A stretch of DNA of 64,000 bases. Source: Cheilinus undulatus (taxonomy: Eukaryota; Chordata; Actinopteri; Labriformes; Labridae). This document shows, in pieces, positions 44,201-57,290 of this stretch; the stretch's first letter is position 1; the number at the start of each line of letters is the position of its first letter. Under the pieces are notes generated by a model, which was not told where the DNA came from, did no database searches, and saw only the letters and a program-made list of their open reading frames with translations. A program made the position numbers and the translations under genes. The stretch covers positions 18,476,275-18,540,274 of the forward strand of contig NC_054881.1 in assembly GCF_018320785.1 (NCBI RefSeq), written 5' to 3'.

Positions 44201-47200
44201 CCTCCATGGGCTCCAGCTGTGTCAGTGAGTGTGGCACTTGATTTGTTTACTCTGTAATTTCATTTTACATGTAGTTAGAGGACTAAAACTCCACTAATTT
44301 ATTTGTTCGTACGGCTAATATATCTATCTGATTTAAGCAGATATCTATAGCTAAATTCTCAGCTGTAAATATCAGCAGAAATGTTCATATCTGCTGCAAC
44401 AGATAACTAGCTTTTTTTTTAGCTAATATCCGCTGATAATGATATCATGCCAATATACTGTGAATCTGTGTATTACAGGTGTTGACTTTTCAATGGGATG
44501 TTTCCTTGGTGAAAATGAAGACAACGTGTTAGCCTCATGCAAAGACAAATAAGTCAGCCAAATTAATGATGGTTTAATCATTTGCTTTCTTCATGTGATT
44601 TAAGACCCACAGAGACCCAAAAACATCTTAATCATAGGCTGAAGTCTCAATTCCAGGAGAAGAGGAGACAAAGAAACAGCTCTCCTGGCAAACACAGTGA
44701 TGGATTCCTCTGCTTATTACAGAAAGTCATCAGGAGGATCTTTTTTCAATCATGGCCGCTCTTTTTCAGAGCGTTGGAATCTAAAAAGCACCACTGGACT
44801 CATGACAGATAGCGGCAAAGAATGAAATCAAACCATGGTTGTTTTTCAGAGGAGCACAGGAGCCAAGAGTTTGTGTCGACAGAATAATGGGACATTTTGA
44901 GGCCTGGATGTCGAATTTCTTTGGGGAATGATTTTTCTTGTTTTCATGATGGATTGATTGTGTTTTGGAAAATTTCCATTGCCTCCCTGACTCCCTATCC
45001 TTGGGGTCAGTGATCAAACTTGGCTTTGACTTGGGATAGTGTCCTCCCTAAATGTTGATTTCCTGTTGTGTATCTCTGCTCAGGGGGGCGTACAACAACG
45101 AAACAATCATTTAGGTCCATATCTCTAAATCACTAAGGTGCTGATAAAAGTGTTACTGTTTCTTTGGGAATCACTGAGCGCTGTGATAGATGGATCTGGA
45201 GCAAGTACAGAGTAATTGCATATTTTAGGGCCCTCGGATGAATTATCCAGCACTGATCCGTCATTGTAATACTCAAACTCAGGCCGTCATTTGTGCTGAG
45301 AGATGTTGCTCAACACTCGTATTTGCACAGCTGCAGGGGGTCATAAATTTCAATAGAGGACTCGCACATTAGTTCAACTCCTCCATCACACAGTCTCTCA
45401 AAAGGTAGCCTCCTCAGTCCCTGCAAGGAGTCACTGTTAGGGCTGCTGTTCTTTATCTTTTATATACACATTATATGGAAGTTGACAGCATATGTGGCTC
45501 ACAGTGATGAAAAAGGCCATCAACGCCTACTTCATGCTTTACCATGGGCCTCAGAGAATTAAAGCAAATATCAATACCTTACAGAGAAATCCATTCTGAT
45601 CTGCAACCATTTAGAGAGTTTTACAATAAACAGAAAGCAGAAACAACTATTTGTGTTAATGCGAAATGCTGTCATCCCGTGATATCTGTTGTAGCTTTAA
45701 AAACAGATTTAGCAGAAGCCACCAGATAACACAGTCATTTTTTAAACTGTAACACCGCCGTTTTCACACTCAACACAAAGCAGGCCAACTCTGTCTCATT
45801 CTTCATCAAGCTGCTCCTTGAGTGCCTGCAAGGGAGTTCAGTCAACCCATGGTTCAAACTCATATTGCAGTGGGCTTCGATTTGCCACTGTGTTTGCCAC
45901 ATTTGCATAGCTGAATGACATTCTACAACTTTATTTTATTCACTCATGCTGTTTTCAGAAGGGGTGAAAGCACCTATCCCCCCTACCCATAAAGGATGCA
46001 CTCACACCAGGCCCTGTCAACCATAACCTCAAATTTCCACAGACTCCACCTGTGCTGTGATCTGCTAGCAAAGCGCCCTGTGTAGCAAATCATTTCCTTT
46101 CTAGTCAATTCTTGTAATTCCACTGTCCACGCTCTGGTCTGCTCATATGAACCAAAAGAGCCACTGTACTTGGCTTTGGGCTTTTGGCAACTCTGTATGC
46201 TTTATAAGATACAAATTAAGAATCAAAGTTGAAGAGGAAGAGGGTTTCAAAAATGGGAACACCTTCCAGCTTCAGGGTGCGAGTTACAAAACATTAGAAT
46301 TAGAATGCGAAGGCAGATGGCGTTGCCACCTGCAGCTTTTCTCCTTAGATATTAAAAAATATATCCAAAATTAAAAGCAGTAGTTTACTGATTTGTATAT
46401 ACTTGGCTGTCAAGATTAATTAGGTTAATCCAAGTACTCAAGGCCCACAATAAGTGCAGTAATTAATTAATTATTAATTAATTAATCCCGATTAATCACA
46501 TGCTTTATTGTCCCTTTCAACACAGTTTGGTGAAGGGACACCAGCGTCTCTCTGCAACCACAAAAACAAACAAACAAAAATAAAGAAAATCACAGAAAGC
46601 TCAGTGGACAAGTCAAAGTCATCTGAACCTTTTTTGTCTTGTCTTTTTCTCTTTACTATTCAGTCTGTAACGAAAGTTAGTTTTTCCATGGTAAAGTACA
46701 TGTTAAAATCTTCAATCTACCAATAAATGAACGTATGTATCTTAATAGGAAGTCAGTTACACCTAGTTGAAAAATAAACAGTTTAAAATGCAAAAAGAGT
46801 GAAATTTTATTTCTGAAATTGAAAGTTTTAATCTTTCAACAGCTCTAGTAAATATGTATTATGAAGAGTAGTTTTTATTGAGAAGACTAGCACAAAGGTG
46901 GATGGGCACAACTGTGGAGTAAGGATGTTTAAAGGTAAGAGGGCAAAAATAACAAAAAGGGGCAACTGCTGTTAGTCAGGGAATATGTCACATTTTGTCC
47001 TCTTTAATAGGCACGTTTTCATTTTTTGTCCAAATTGATGGCATCCTAGAGAGCATTTTAGGAGTTTAAAACATTAAAACATTCAGGTGATGGCCCTCTC
47101 TGCCCCGCCTCTGAGTCAAGCCATGGCAACATGCATGCTGAAATAAAAACCAAGCCGTCACACAGCTGGTTTGCAGAGGCCAAGCACCCTGTCTGAAATG

Positions 47201-49976
47201 GTCATAGGCTTAAAGAAAGGCATTCAAGTTAATTGCCCTTTCATGAATCATACTGTATGCAGAACCTAGAATCAGTTTAATGATCTGAGTCATATTGAAT
47301 CCAGCCCATTTCAAGAAAAAAATCAGTTATGTAATGACACTTGACTTCTAAATCAATCACCTCAAAGTCTATAAACGTAAAATAAAGCTGCAACATTCAA
47401 AATTCAAATACTTGGTTCAGTTTTGTGCCTTCAACTAATGATGACATTAGAGAGCACTCAGTGACATATTGCATTTGCTGTTGGTTTCAAGAGAGGATAA
47501 TTATCTTTGTGCACATTTGTAAACCAGCCTCGGCTATAAATCTAACCTGACATATTGGTTCTAAAATCAACACAATACGCTGAAGGTGTGTGTGTGTGCT
47601 AGTGTAGATGTATTTACAGCGCTGTGTGTGAATTGATGCATGTGTTTGATGCTCCTAATGTCTCTCTGTTCTCTCTTAACGACTCCTCATTCTCATTTGG
47701 AGCAGGATATGGATCACCGCTGCTCCCCGCTTCGCTGCTGCTGTTCACTGTCTGATAACTCTGTCCAATTAGATCACAGAAGCTGCTCGCACTCACCGCC
47801 TCAGCTTGCTTCTTAGGGTGACAAATATGACAATTACCTAAAGTACCAGGCGCTGCTGTTCATTCCTTATTAGAGAATCAATCAGGACCAGGAGCGGCGG
47901 GCCCCAAGGCGCCGCCACTTGTTTAGCAATGGAGAAGGAAGGCTTTTGGGTAAACTGCATGCTGGATTTTAAACAGGCTGACAGTGCTTGTTGCTTGTGG
48001 TGAAAACAAGTGAAATAAAATGCTATGTCACATACTTTGATGGTAGGTTGTGCCTTTTTAAGCACATACTGTAAAAAGCCCACCTGTATATTTAATGTAT
48101 TGACAATATGCCACCGCAGAAGTATTGCTTTTGACACAAATCAATCTAATTTGAAACTCCAGTAACCTGATAACTGTGTTATGTACATTACATCAGGGTC
48201 ATAGATCCACATCTGGAGAAAAAGCAGCAGAAAACCAATACTGCATATCCTGGTAGATCAGACCATAGAAAGCATTTCTGCAATATTTATAAGGAAGTAA
48301 GAGTCTGGCACTAAGTTTATTTTTCATAGAGAGAGCAGCAGCGTAAGTAGGAAACAGGGACCACTGAGTGAGGAGACTGGGTGGTATGTGAAGTATTTTG
48401 TGAAGAGATATCGTTTCCTCGTACGACATCCGTGAGCACAGAAATCACAGAAATGGTGACAGCCGGCAGGTCAGACTAAACAAACCCTCAAAACATAGTG
48501 TTCCCATTGCTGAAGGGACCTTCGCCAGTTTGCATTTTTCAGTGAGATTTGAGCTGAATAAACAACTTCATGTGGCTCTTAAATTCAGGTCTGTTAAAGG
48601 ATATTTGAAAGCTGTGCCTTAAATTAGACCTCCGTGTCAATACAGAGGATTTTAGGATAAAAATGAACAGTACTTTGGCAAAGTCCCTTTTTGTCTGGCA
48701 ATGTATTAGAGCTTTGCATTAGATCTGAGGGGTATGGCATAAAATTTTAATCACGTTTTTTTTTCTTGCTGTTATGGTATAGGTATTATATATTATTATA
48801 TTATGGTAAAGTAAAATTAAAAGGGTACACTTAAGTGTACACTGCATACTTTCACTCAGTGGTATGCATCCTTGCCCTTCTCAGAGCTACTCTGACTAAA
48901 AAACATTTTAGCAAGAGTATTAATCCAATCCCTATCAGGTAAGTACTGTAGGACGCTCTTCTTGTTTATCAATTACTTCATGTACCAAATGTGTGAACAG
49001 GATTACAAATGTACTGCCCACAAATGTAATAAACCAGAAACATAATGCAGATCTGCAGCTTTGAATGTATTAATCCCATTAGCATAACACATTTCCCACA
49101 AACATAATAGCAGTAACCTTCTTTAAAATGTAATAACTATTACATCTACATTTATGGGAAGGTAAAAAATCAGTGTCTAAAAATTGTTACCTTCCCTTAA
49201 ATGTGATTTGATTTATTGTTTTTACAGCTGCCAGGGGGTTAAGTTAGCTTGAAACCAAATCACATCAAAACACATTCATGGCATTTTTTTTTTGTTCACC
49301 ATGAAACAGGAAGTTTTTTCCAGATTCTAAAAACACTCATGGAGCCATGCATCTTAGCATACATTTTTTCAATAAGTAAAGAAGCGGATAGGCTCTGTGT
49401 CATGGCAGGCTGTGACGTATTTCCTGTGGAAAATAAAGCCGATTTTTAACTTCTGCCCAACAATACGTGCTAAGTCAAAATGGAATCCAAACCGTCCTAT
49501 ACTGCGCTTATTCATCAATTTTTGTTGGTTTCAATTGTTGTTGGTGTTTACTCTTTATTATAATGGCATCCAAGTATGCTAGAAGGATGTTTCAAAAATG
49601 GGTTGATAGCACTCCTGGTCATCATCGCTGTGTGCTGCAGTGTGCATCTTCAGCTAAATTTAACTCATCATTGACAGTCAGCTTGGGTAACTCATGCAAA
49701 CAGCGAGTTAACTGTAACATATCTTCCATCATACACCGTTCTCTTCCGGGTTCAATCTCCCAACTGGAAGTTTGAGAGCCGCCAAAAGCCAAATGCGGAA
49801 GCATAAACAGATTACATAAACATAACTTTTTCTGCACATGAACAAAACTCTCCCTATTAAAAAGCAAGTACTTGTGTCTTAACTTCCTGACTCTAGTGGA
49901 TGTACACTTAAATGTATTTTAAACCAATAATACTGACTCTGAACAATGCTTCTGTACATTATGCATAATTTAACTA
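44201..49976. other. Gene-poor interval with two unique islands
   Basis: No supported gene. Non-repetitive islands at 45160-45420 (AGTAATTGCATATTTTAGG) and 47600-47930 (CCAATTAGATCACAG, GCGCCGCC) could be conserved non-coding elements. AATTAAT-rich text at 46455-46500 resembles a hAT end. Confidence 0.3.
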
Positions 49977-50641
49977 AGGGGCCATCCACATGGAGACCAG
50001 TTTAGGAGAATCAGCAAAGGTTTTAATCGTATCTACATGTTGTCCACATGGATCTGGCACTGTGGGAACCAGAAAAATGCTACTTTTTGAAAGCGGGTCC
50101 CAAAGTGAACATACACCACCCCTTTCTGTGTGTACAACCAAGCGCATCTTCTCTGAAACGATCCTGCCATTAACCTGCATATGCTATCCCCGCCAACAAC
50201 AATAACAATAATGGCAATACATGATTGTGTCATGCAGCAGAAGATTTGAGCTTATTATGGTTCTTGCAGCAAAATCTGCTCCTGTACTGCCACCGTGAGC
50301 AACTAAAAGTCATGGAGAACAGCATACGCCACATGTTCTTAGATCCAATGTGGAGTGCACCCGGAAGGACAGCTAGGAGAAAGTTTTGGGTATGAGAAAA
50401 GTTTTGTGTTTGCTTTCTCTATAATGTTCTTCTCTTTATTTGGTGAATTTCTGTGGCAGCATTACAGCACCACTTAAACGCCTGGCATACAGTACTACAG
50501 TGTTTTAAGTAATTTCAATAGTTTCACTGGTTTGATGCTACACAGATATTTCTTGAAATGATGCCATGATTATGGATTTTTTTTTTTTTTTTCAAAAGAT
50601 AAAGAAATAGATTGGTTTAGTCTCTGTGTGAACAAGGCCTA
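49977..50641 (+). mobile_element. hAT-like MITE, copy 2
   Basis: Begins AGGGGCCATCCACATGGAG and ends CTCTGTGTGAACAAGGCCT, imperfect inverted ends. Internal blocks match 1507-2099 in order (CAGCAAAATCTG, TCTGTGGCAGCATTACAG). No transposase. Confidence 0.6.
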
Positions 50642-50772
50642 AGATTTGTGGTTTCATGGCAAACAAAAACTTGCCATAACTATTTTATGATGAGACCTGA
50701 GCCTGCCCACTGGCAGTGCTTAAAAAGCTACAATTAAACAATCAGTTATTATGTTTGAGGGAATTTGGTTAT

Positions 50773-50802
50773 TACCTCCGCCAAGGAGGTTATGTGATCA
50801 GG

Positions 50803-50842
<40 letters not shown>

Positions 50843-51049
50843 GTTTGTTAGCAACATAACTCAAAAAGTTATGGATGGATTTTGGTGAAATTTTCAGGAA
50901 ATGTCAGAAATGGCATAAGGAAGAACTGATTAGATTTTTGGAGTGATCCGGATCACCGTCTGGATCCAGGAATTTTTTAAAGGATTCTTTACTATTGGGA
51001 GATAGGGCTAATGGTGGAGGTCGGCGCTCTCCGAGTGCTTTTCTAGTTA
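50773..51049 (+). repeat. ATTACCTCYGCCAAGGAGGTT repeat, copy 2
   Basis: Long stretches identical to 43719-43968, with a (GTTA)n expansion at 50804-50840 in the place where copy 1 has only GTTTGTTAG. Confidence 0.85.
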
Positions 51050-52461
51050 CTTTTGTAGTAGGCAACTACTATCACATTTGTGGGAAATGTATTATGTTTG
51101 AGGATAATTACCTCAAAACCTTGTGGTTTATTGGCGGTTATTACATTGCATTATACAACAGGTAACTTAGTCTTTCTGTGGTTGATATGCTGTTCACTTG
51201 AATAATAACTGTTAGTAAGCTCATTTAGCAAGCTAATCAACATCTTTCTGGCTTATTTCAACACTGACTTCAGCAATGGCTTACTCTTTTAACCATTTGG
51301 ACTGACTACAAAGTATAGGAGACCTTTACACAGTACATCTGAGCAGTTTAGGATGGAGTCTGGAGTCTGAGGATAACTGTGTACAACACAGCTGCAGAAA
51401 TGATGGAGTAAGTAAAAGGGCTGCTATGGCGCCATTGACAAAGAACTGAGAATTTTCCATGTTAACATTTAACATGACTAATATGTTAACATATGTTTTA
51501 AGTATACTAGTCCAGTTTTTGAATTTAGGCATAAGGAAAGCCAAAATTTCAAGATAACAATTAAGGTTTTATCTGATTTACCACCCAGTTACCATCAGGA
51601 TAATGTCACTGCTCCTTTAAGTCATCTCAGCGTCTCTGTATCCTCATCTCAAAATAGTAGAAAATTGGAAACTCAGCATTAAATTCAGGACAGCAGAGTC
51701 ACCGTCTGACAAAAGCTGAGCAAACCATGCATTAAGATTTGACAATTATATGTTGTGCAGAGAATGCATTTTCAGGGCTGCAGAGAGCTTTTTGCAGAGA
51801 GTGATGACTGGCTAATCATTAGGTTCCTATTTCAGGGCAATCTTCAGCAATCTAGGTTGATCCCTCACGGAAATTGAACCCTACTTTAGAAAGGACAACA
51901 GCACATACTAATGTTCTTTCTCTGACAGAAAGTTTAAGGTTAAACAGTTTTGTTTTTGCTCCAACTGCTGCACAAAAGCTGGCAATCAGCTTTTACTTTT
52001 TGAATCAGTCACTGTTCTTTGGCAGTTTGTGACTTGGCATGCTGAATAACAATACTGGTTTTTGCAACTCTGTTTACTGATGTTCTGCTGTTTCCTAATG
52101 TTGTATTTACTCTGAAGTTTACAGGTTGCCTGTAGTAGAAACATCCTTTTATGTTCATTTTGAAAGCAATTTTTCAGATAGGCGATACGTTTGCCAAATT
52201 TTTCCTGTACACTTTTAAATTAATGCCTGATCAATGATGTCAACCAGCTGGCAGGTATAACATTATGGCAGGTATAACATAATATTTATCCACAGTAGGC
52301 ATCAAAACTATCTCAAATCAGAAGTTCCTCCATTGAAGCTTAAAGGTCTTGTTTACATTCTACATGATTCCTGTGGTGCTATATTTATTTTAGCATAAAC
52401 TGATCTTATTGCTGCTTAGAGCTGCTTAGTTTCAAATGGTCAAATTTCCACTTTTTTGCAT
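51050..52461. other. Gene-poor interval, nothing recognised
   Basis: AT-rich; short tandem GGCAGGTATAACAT at about 52248-52275. No exon or repeat family identified. Confidence 0.3.
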
Positions 52462-52465
52462 TTAA

Positions 52466-52769
52466 CCCCTTAAAGCCTGTTGTATCATGTTTGATACATA
52501 CTTTTATGATACCTCTATGTAATCAATATGCTCAATAAATTACTAAAAACAAACTTCTGAATACAATCTGATTAATGATAAAAATGCTCTCAAGTGGATT
52601 ATCAGTCACCAAAAACACTTAATGTAATAAATGAGATACAAAAAATATGTATGTTAAGTTTTATGGAAATTTTGATTTTTTTGGATTTCAGTGGAAAGTG
52701 AAATAAACATTTCAGTTCCAAAAAATGAGAATTTTCAGGTTATAATTTGTGGTTTCAGGCTTTAATGGG
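52466..52769. mobile_element. piggyBac-type MITE, complete copy
   Basis: Flanked by TTAA on both sides (52462-52465 and 52770-52773). Inverted ends CCCCTTAAAGCCTG and CCCATTAAAGCCTG (reverse complement of the right end) differ at one base. 304 bp, no coding region. TTAA duplication and CCC start are piggyBac hallmarks. Confidence 0.8.
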
Positions 52770-52858
52770 TTAAATCCGTTTTTATTTTGGATTTTTGTTC
52801 TGTCTTAATCTAAAGGTAACTGACTTCCTGTTCGGATACTGGTCTGCTTTTAATGCCA

Positions 52859-52990
52859 GATTTGGAATAAGGTTGCTGTAAACTAGAAATCACTGACATC
52901 CATATGTGACTGAATTTCTGATTCAGACTGTTAGAAAGTTTTTCACCTCCCTCCTTGCTTGGTTTAATTTGAGCTGCTATATTTGCCTCT
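52859..52990 (+). repeat. Unassigned interspersed repeat, copy 1
   Basis: TTGGAATAAGGTTGCTGTAAAC ... TGTGACTGAATTT ... CTTGGTTTAATTTGAGC; aligned over about 125 bp with 60424-60545. Family unknown. Confidence 0.55.
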
Positions 52991-53042
52991 GTATATATTT
53001 AATATACTGTGTTATTTTATTAATTTAAGAAAAAGATTAAAC

Positions 53043-53275
53043 AGTGGTGGACTGCACAGCGGCACAGAGGTTCGCGCTATTGTTTCAAAGCAAGAAGGTC
53101 CCTGGTTCGCTTCCCGGTCAGGGCCTTTCTGTGCAGTGCACGCCTGGGTTCTCTGCAGGTGCTCCAGCTTCCTCCCACCACCAAAGACACGCTCATTAGG
53201 GTGATTGGTGACTCTAAATTAGCTGTAGGTATGAATGTGAGCATGCCCGGTTGCCTTTACAGCCTGATAACAAGA
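53043..53275 (+). mobile_element. tRNA-headed interspersed repeat
   Basis: TGGTGGACTGCACAGCGGCA with GGTTCGCTTCCCGG (B-box-like), then TTTCTGTGCAGTGCACGCCTGG and CTAAATTAGCTGTAGGTATG, text shared with the family at 27785. A SINE-like copy; not a tRNA gene. Confidence 0.65.
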
Positions 53276-54275
53276 CATGTCCCGTAACATTTACACCAAT
53301 TCAGAATTTCTCTGGCTTTGAAAACTGTTGAAAATGTTTTAGAAGCAGAAACTAAACTTATATACATTAGAAGTGTTCTGTTTTAATTGATATAGAGATC
53401 TCAGTGCAAAGATTCTACACATTGCATCTTTGTGTTCATGTCCCGTTTAGACGTGGATGAATGGTGCCTAAGACCACCTCTTCAGTAACCAGGTCAGGGC
53501 CAATGTGAAGCCATACAATGAGGACCAAAGTCCTCTGGGATTTACTCACCTCACAAAAGCCGACCAAAAGTACATAATTCTCCAGTGATCTTAAAGTCAA
53601 CTCTCTATAGACCATGTTGTCACTATAAAGGACTTCTCCCATGTATCTTATGTGTATAATATTTTTCTAGTTCCTTTGTATCCACCCAGTCTGTCATGAG
53701 TGTTTATTGGCCTTTAATCATTGTTTTATTATGTCTACAGTTAACTGAAAACATGCTTTCTCATCAGCTGACACACTTGACTGGCATTCACATGGACACA
53801 TTATTTTCCTCCCTGGAATTCTCCCCCCTTGGAGAGCCTCCTCCAAGCTCACGGGATGACCGATATCTGATCCCGTAGAGGAGCCTCGGAGATCTTCTTC
53901 CCAGCCTAAACGACCTCCCTGTTTAATGAACAAATAACGGCCCAACCCGGTATGCCGGATCACAGGCAAACATGTTTTGAGTTAGTTCACGGCAGGAAGA
54001 GGTGACATAGATACTGCCGGGGAAATCCGATGAGAGCAGGAATAACATTTAGGGGGAAGAGAACATTGTAGCTGGTTTGGTGGTGGCCTCACTCACATCA
54101 GGACAAAGAGAAGGGGTGTTATCTCATGTGGTATCAAACTGAGAGGATATAGATCACTTAAAGAGAGTGATATCTGTGCAGGAAGTCATTACTGCAAGAG
54201 AGTCAGACTGATGGCTGTCAGATATTCACAGAAAATATTCATCAACAATTCAAGGGATTTTCTTTGAATTTTTCA
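53276..54275. other. Gene-poor interval
   Basis: A unique island at 53720-53960 (TGACCGATATCTGATCCCGTAG, CCGGTATGCCGGATCACAGG) is non-repetitive and GC-balanced; no reading frame of interest. Confidence 0.3.
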
Positions 54276-54279
54276 GAAA

Positions 54280-55390
54280 TGTTCACCATCACTCAAGGAT
54301 GCTTACACATCTGGTCAGTGTAATTTGCTCCATTCTCTTTACAAAACTGCTTAAGCTCTGTCAGGTTGCACAGGGACTGGACGTGAACGGCCCTTTTTAG
54401 GTCCAGCCACAAATTGTCTATTGGATTGAGGTCTGAGCTTTGACTCGGCCACTCCAGAATGTTGTTGTCTTTAAACCATTTCTGTGTAGCTTTTGGTCAT
54501 TGTCTTACTGGAAAAATAATCTTCTCCGAGCCGTAGTTCTCTTGCAGACTTAATAAGATTGTCCTCCATTTCCTTATATTTTTCCACATTCATTTGACCC
54601 TCTACCTTAACAAGCCTTCCAGGGCTGGCTGTCGAGAAGCATCCCCACAGCATGATGCTGCCACCACCACCACCGTACTTCACAGTAGGGATTATGTGTG
54701 GTGATGTGCAGTGTTTGGTGTCTGCCAAACATAGTGTCTCATCTGATGGCTGCTTTGATCTCATTAGACCAAAAAACGTTCTACCACTTGCGCATGGAGT
54801 CTCCCCATGACTTATGGCAAACTCTACTTGAGATTTAATAGACAAGTTTTCTTAAGCATGCTCCTCTCCTATAAACTGGTGAAGAACACAGCAACAGTTG
54901 TTGTATACAGGGTCTCTCCCATCTCAGCTGCTGAAGCTTGTAACTCTTTCAGAGTAGTCATAGGTGTCTTGATGGCCACTCTCACTCGTCTCCCTCTTGC
55001 ACGGCCACCTAGTTTGTGAGGACGTCCTGATCTAGGTAGAATTGCACTTAGGCCATATTCCTTCCATTTCTTGATGATGGAGTTAACTGAACTCCAGGGG
55101 ATGTTTCTTAGCCTTGGAATTCTTTTTGTATTCATCCCCTGACTTATACTTTTCAATAACCTTTTCTCTGAGTTGCTTGGAGTGTTCTTTTGTCTTCATG
55201 GTGTAATGGTAGTTAGGTATACTGATTAACCAGTGACTGGACCAGTTTTTAACTGTTATTTTGGCTCATTTTAGGTCAAAGAAATATTGCACCTTCAGTG
55301 ATTTGAAAATCACAAAGGACAATACTCAGACTTTTATTAAGAATTTTCAAGATATTATATTGGTCACATTTGGGATTGAGTAGGTCAGAG
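54280..55390 (-). pseudogene. Tc1-like transposase pseudogene, nearly full length
   Basis: - strand, ATG at 55199. N-terminal DNA-binding part TKEHSKQLREKVIEKYKSGD, then a frameshift, then WSSVNSIIKKWKEYG and SGRPHKLGGRARGRRVRVAI. After another break follow KYGGGGGSIMLWGCFS (catalytic region) and a frameshifted C-terminus with WPSQSSDLNPIDNLW-like text. Multiple frameshifts; inactive. Lineage differs from the other Tc1 copies in the window. Confidence 0.85.
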
Positions 55391-56820
55391 GAGTATTTTT
55401 TACAGGGCAAGGTTGAATATTTGTAAGGAGGAAGAAATGTGTCAAATTTGAATGAAACTAAGACTTTGAGGGACTCTCAAGATTACAAGTTTACTTCAGA
55501 CAGTGAGTGTGCTCTGATTTTGTTTGAATTCACTCACTCAATCATTTTGAGGATGAAAAATAAAGGCATTTATATTTGAAGATGAAAACTACTTTTAGTG
55601 CCTTACATTAAATGTTTCCAGCATGTTCAGTGATCTGACCAGTGTAGAAGTCCACGTATTAGATATATGTGTTTTGGAGCTGAAGTCTTGAGGTGCTCGA
55701 ATGAAATATCTTGTTTGTTGAGAAGGTTCATACATGAGGAGAACCCCCTGGGGCCCTCTCACTCATGTCAGCCTCGCTCCTCATGCCACGACTCGACTGT
55801 GACCCTCATCACTTCTCTCTTCCCGTTTCACATTTTCCCATCGACATAATAACCCTCTCCTGATGGCCTCCAAGCCTTTTTGATACAGCTGCCACCTTAT
55901 TTAATCTGAACCCAACACAGAGCCATGGGTCAAAGTCCTTTAATGTGTTTTCCTTTTTGTCCTTTTCAAAATAAACTCTCTCCTGCCGTTTCAGTGGCTA
56001 CAATAAAGGAAGAAAAAGAAAGGCTTGTTCTCAAATAAAAATGAGGTGTTAAAGCTTTGACATTGTTTAAACTGCGGGTGAAGGCTGTTTAAAGGTCACT
56101 CCGGAGGTTCTCTTTAGAGTGACAACCTTGTCAAATAAACATCAGACTAAGTGTGAGTGCTTGTTCTCTCATTTCCCCACAAAGCCAAACATGCAGCAGT
56201 CATTTTTATGCTACCAGCCCAGACCTCCCTCGAGAGTTCATCCTACATGTTTAACTGAATTTTAATGACCACTCATGAAACATATTTCCTGTGAAAAAAG
56301 TCTGTGTTTTAATGAAGTGGTGTATAATTTAAATGGCCGAGAAATATCATCTTTAACCATCAAGCAAAGAGAGAGGAAAGCTCCAGAGATGCACATAACT
56401 CCGTTGATATGCATCTAAGTCGAACATACATCTGTGAGGTATGTGCTCTTCCCACAGGGTTCACTGAACTCAAATGAGCACAACATTTATTGTTCCTTTT
56501 GAATTATTCAGAACTTTATTGTCATTTACACATTAATAAATCAATACCTTGTAGATGTTATCTTACATGTTTTATTCTGTACCCGTATAACATTAATCCT
56601 GGCTTATTTTAAATTACTCTCCCTCCCTTTACTTTGCATCTTTTGTCTGAAGTTTTGCATGCTGATGTTTGCATTTGAATTATTTAAGGGTGGCCAGATT
56701 CCATGTTTGTTATTAGGCTGATCCATCTTGCAAAGCATAAAGCTAAAACACTTGTTTCTGGTCAGAAAATGACCTGACCAATCAGTGCCATTTGAGGGAA
56801 TTGATGTGAAAGCTATGAGC
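55391..56820. other. Gene-poor interval, nothing recognised
   Basis: Unique AT-rich sequence; no exon and no clear repeat. Confidence 0.3.
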
Positions 56821-56965
56821 ATGGTTTAGTGGAAGTGACTACAAGTAAGAAAACAGTGGTGGCTGGTGAAGAGATTAAAGTGGATGCAGCTAAAGCTGCA
56901 GTTTTATGAAAACTGGACAATATTATTTATTTAAAGAAGAGCAACAAAAAAAAAAAAAATACAGA
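56740..56965 (+). pseudogene. RecQ-like helicase fragment, copy 3
   Basis: Text at 56868-56950 reads GEEIKVDAAKAAVL, a stop, KLDN and then LKEEQQ before a poly(A) run. Upstream TGACCAATCAG and GCAAAGCATAAAGC match the region upstream of copy 1 loosely. The most decayed of the three. Confidence 0.45.
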
Positions 56966-57084
56966 GAAAGTTTTTCTTGATGTAAAAGATGCTTTTGCAC
57001 ATCTCCAGGCTGGTTTTAGCAAAGTTTGATTTACCAACTCTCTGTTATGATAGTATCTACAACATCAGATTAGGTCCACTCTAA

Positions 57085-57290
57085 TAACTAAAACATGGAG
57101 AATTCTGGTGCCTTGCTCAGTTGGTCGACCAGGCGCCCAAATACAGAGGCTATTGTCCTCAACATACTGGTCTCGGGGTTGATTCCAGTTCTTGGGATAT
57201 TTGGTGCATGTCTTACCCATTCTCCTGTCCCATGTTTCCTGTCTCTCTTCTGCTGTCCTATCAAATAAAAGCAAAAAAGCCCTCAAGTAT
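57085..57290 (+). mobile_element. tRNA-derived SINE
   Basis: TGCTCAGTTGGTCGACCAGG (A-box-like), GGGGTTGATTCCAG (B-box-like), then CATGTTTCCTGTCTCTCTTC and TCAAATAAAAGCAAAAAAGCC. Abuts the Tc1 element that follows. Confidence 0.65.
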
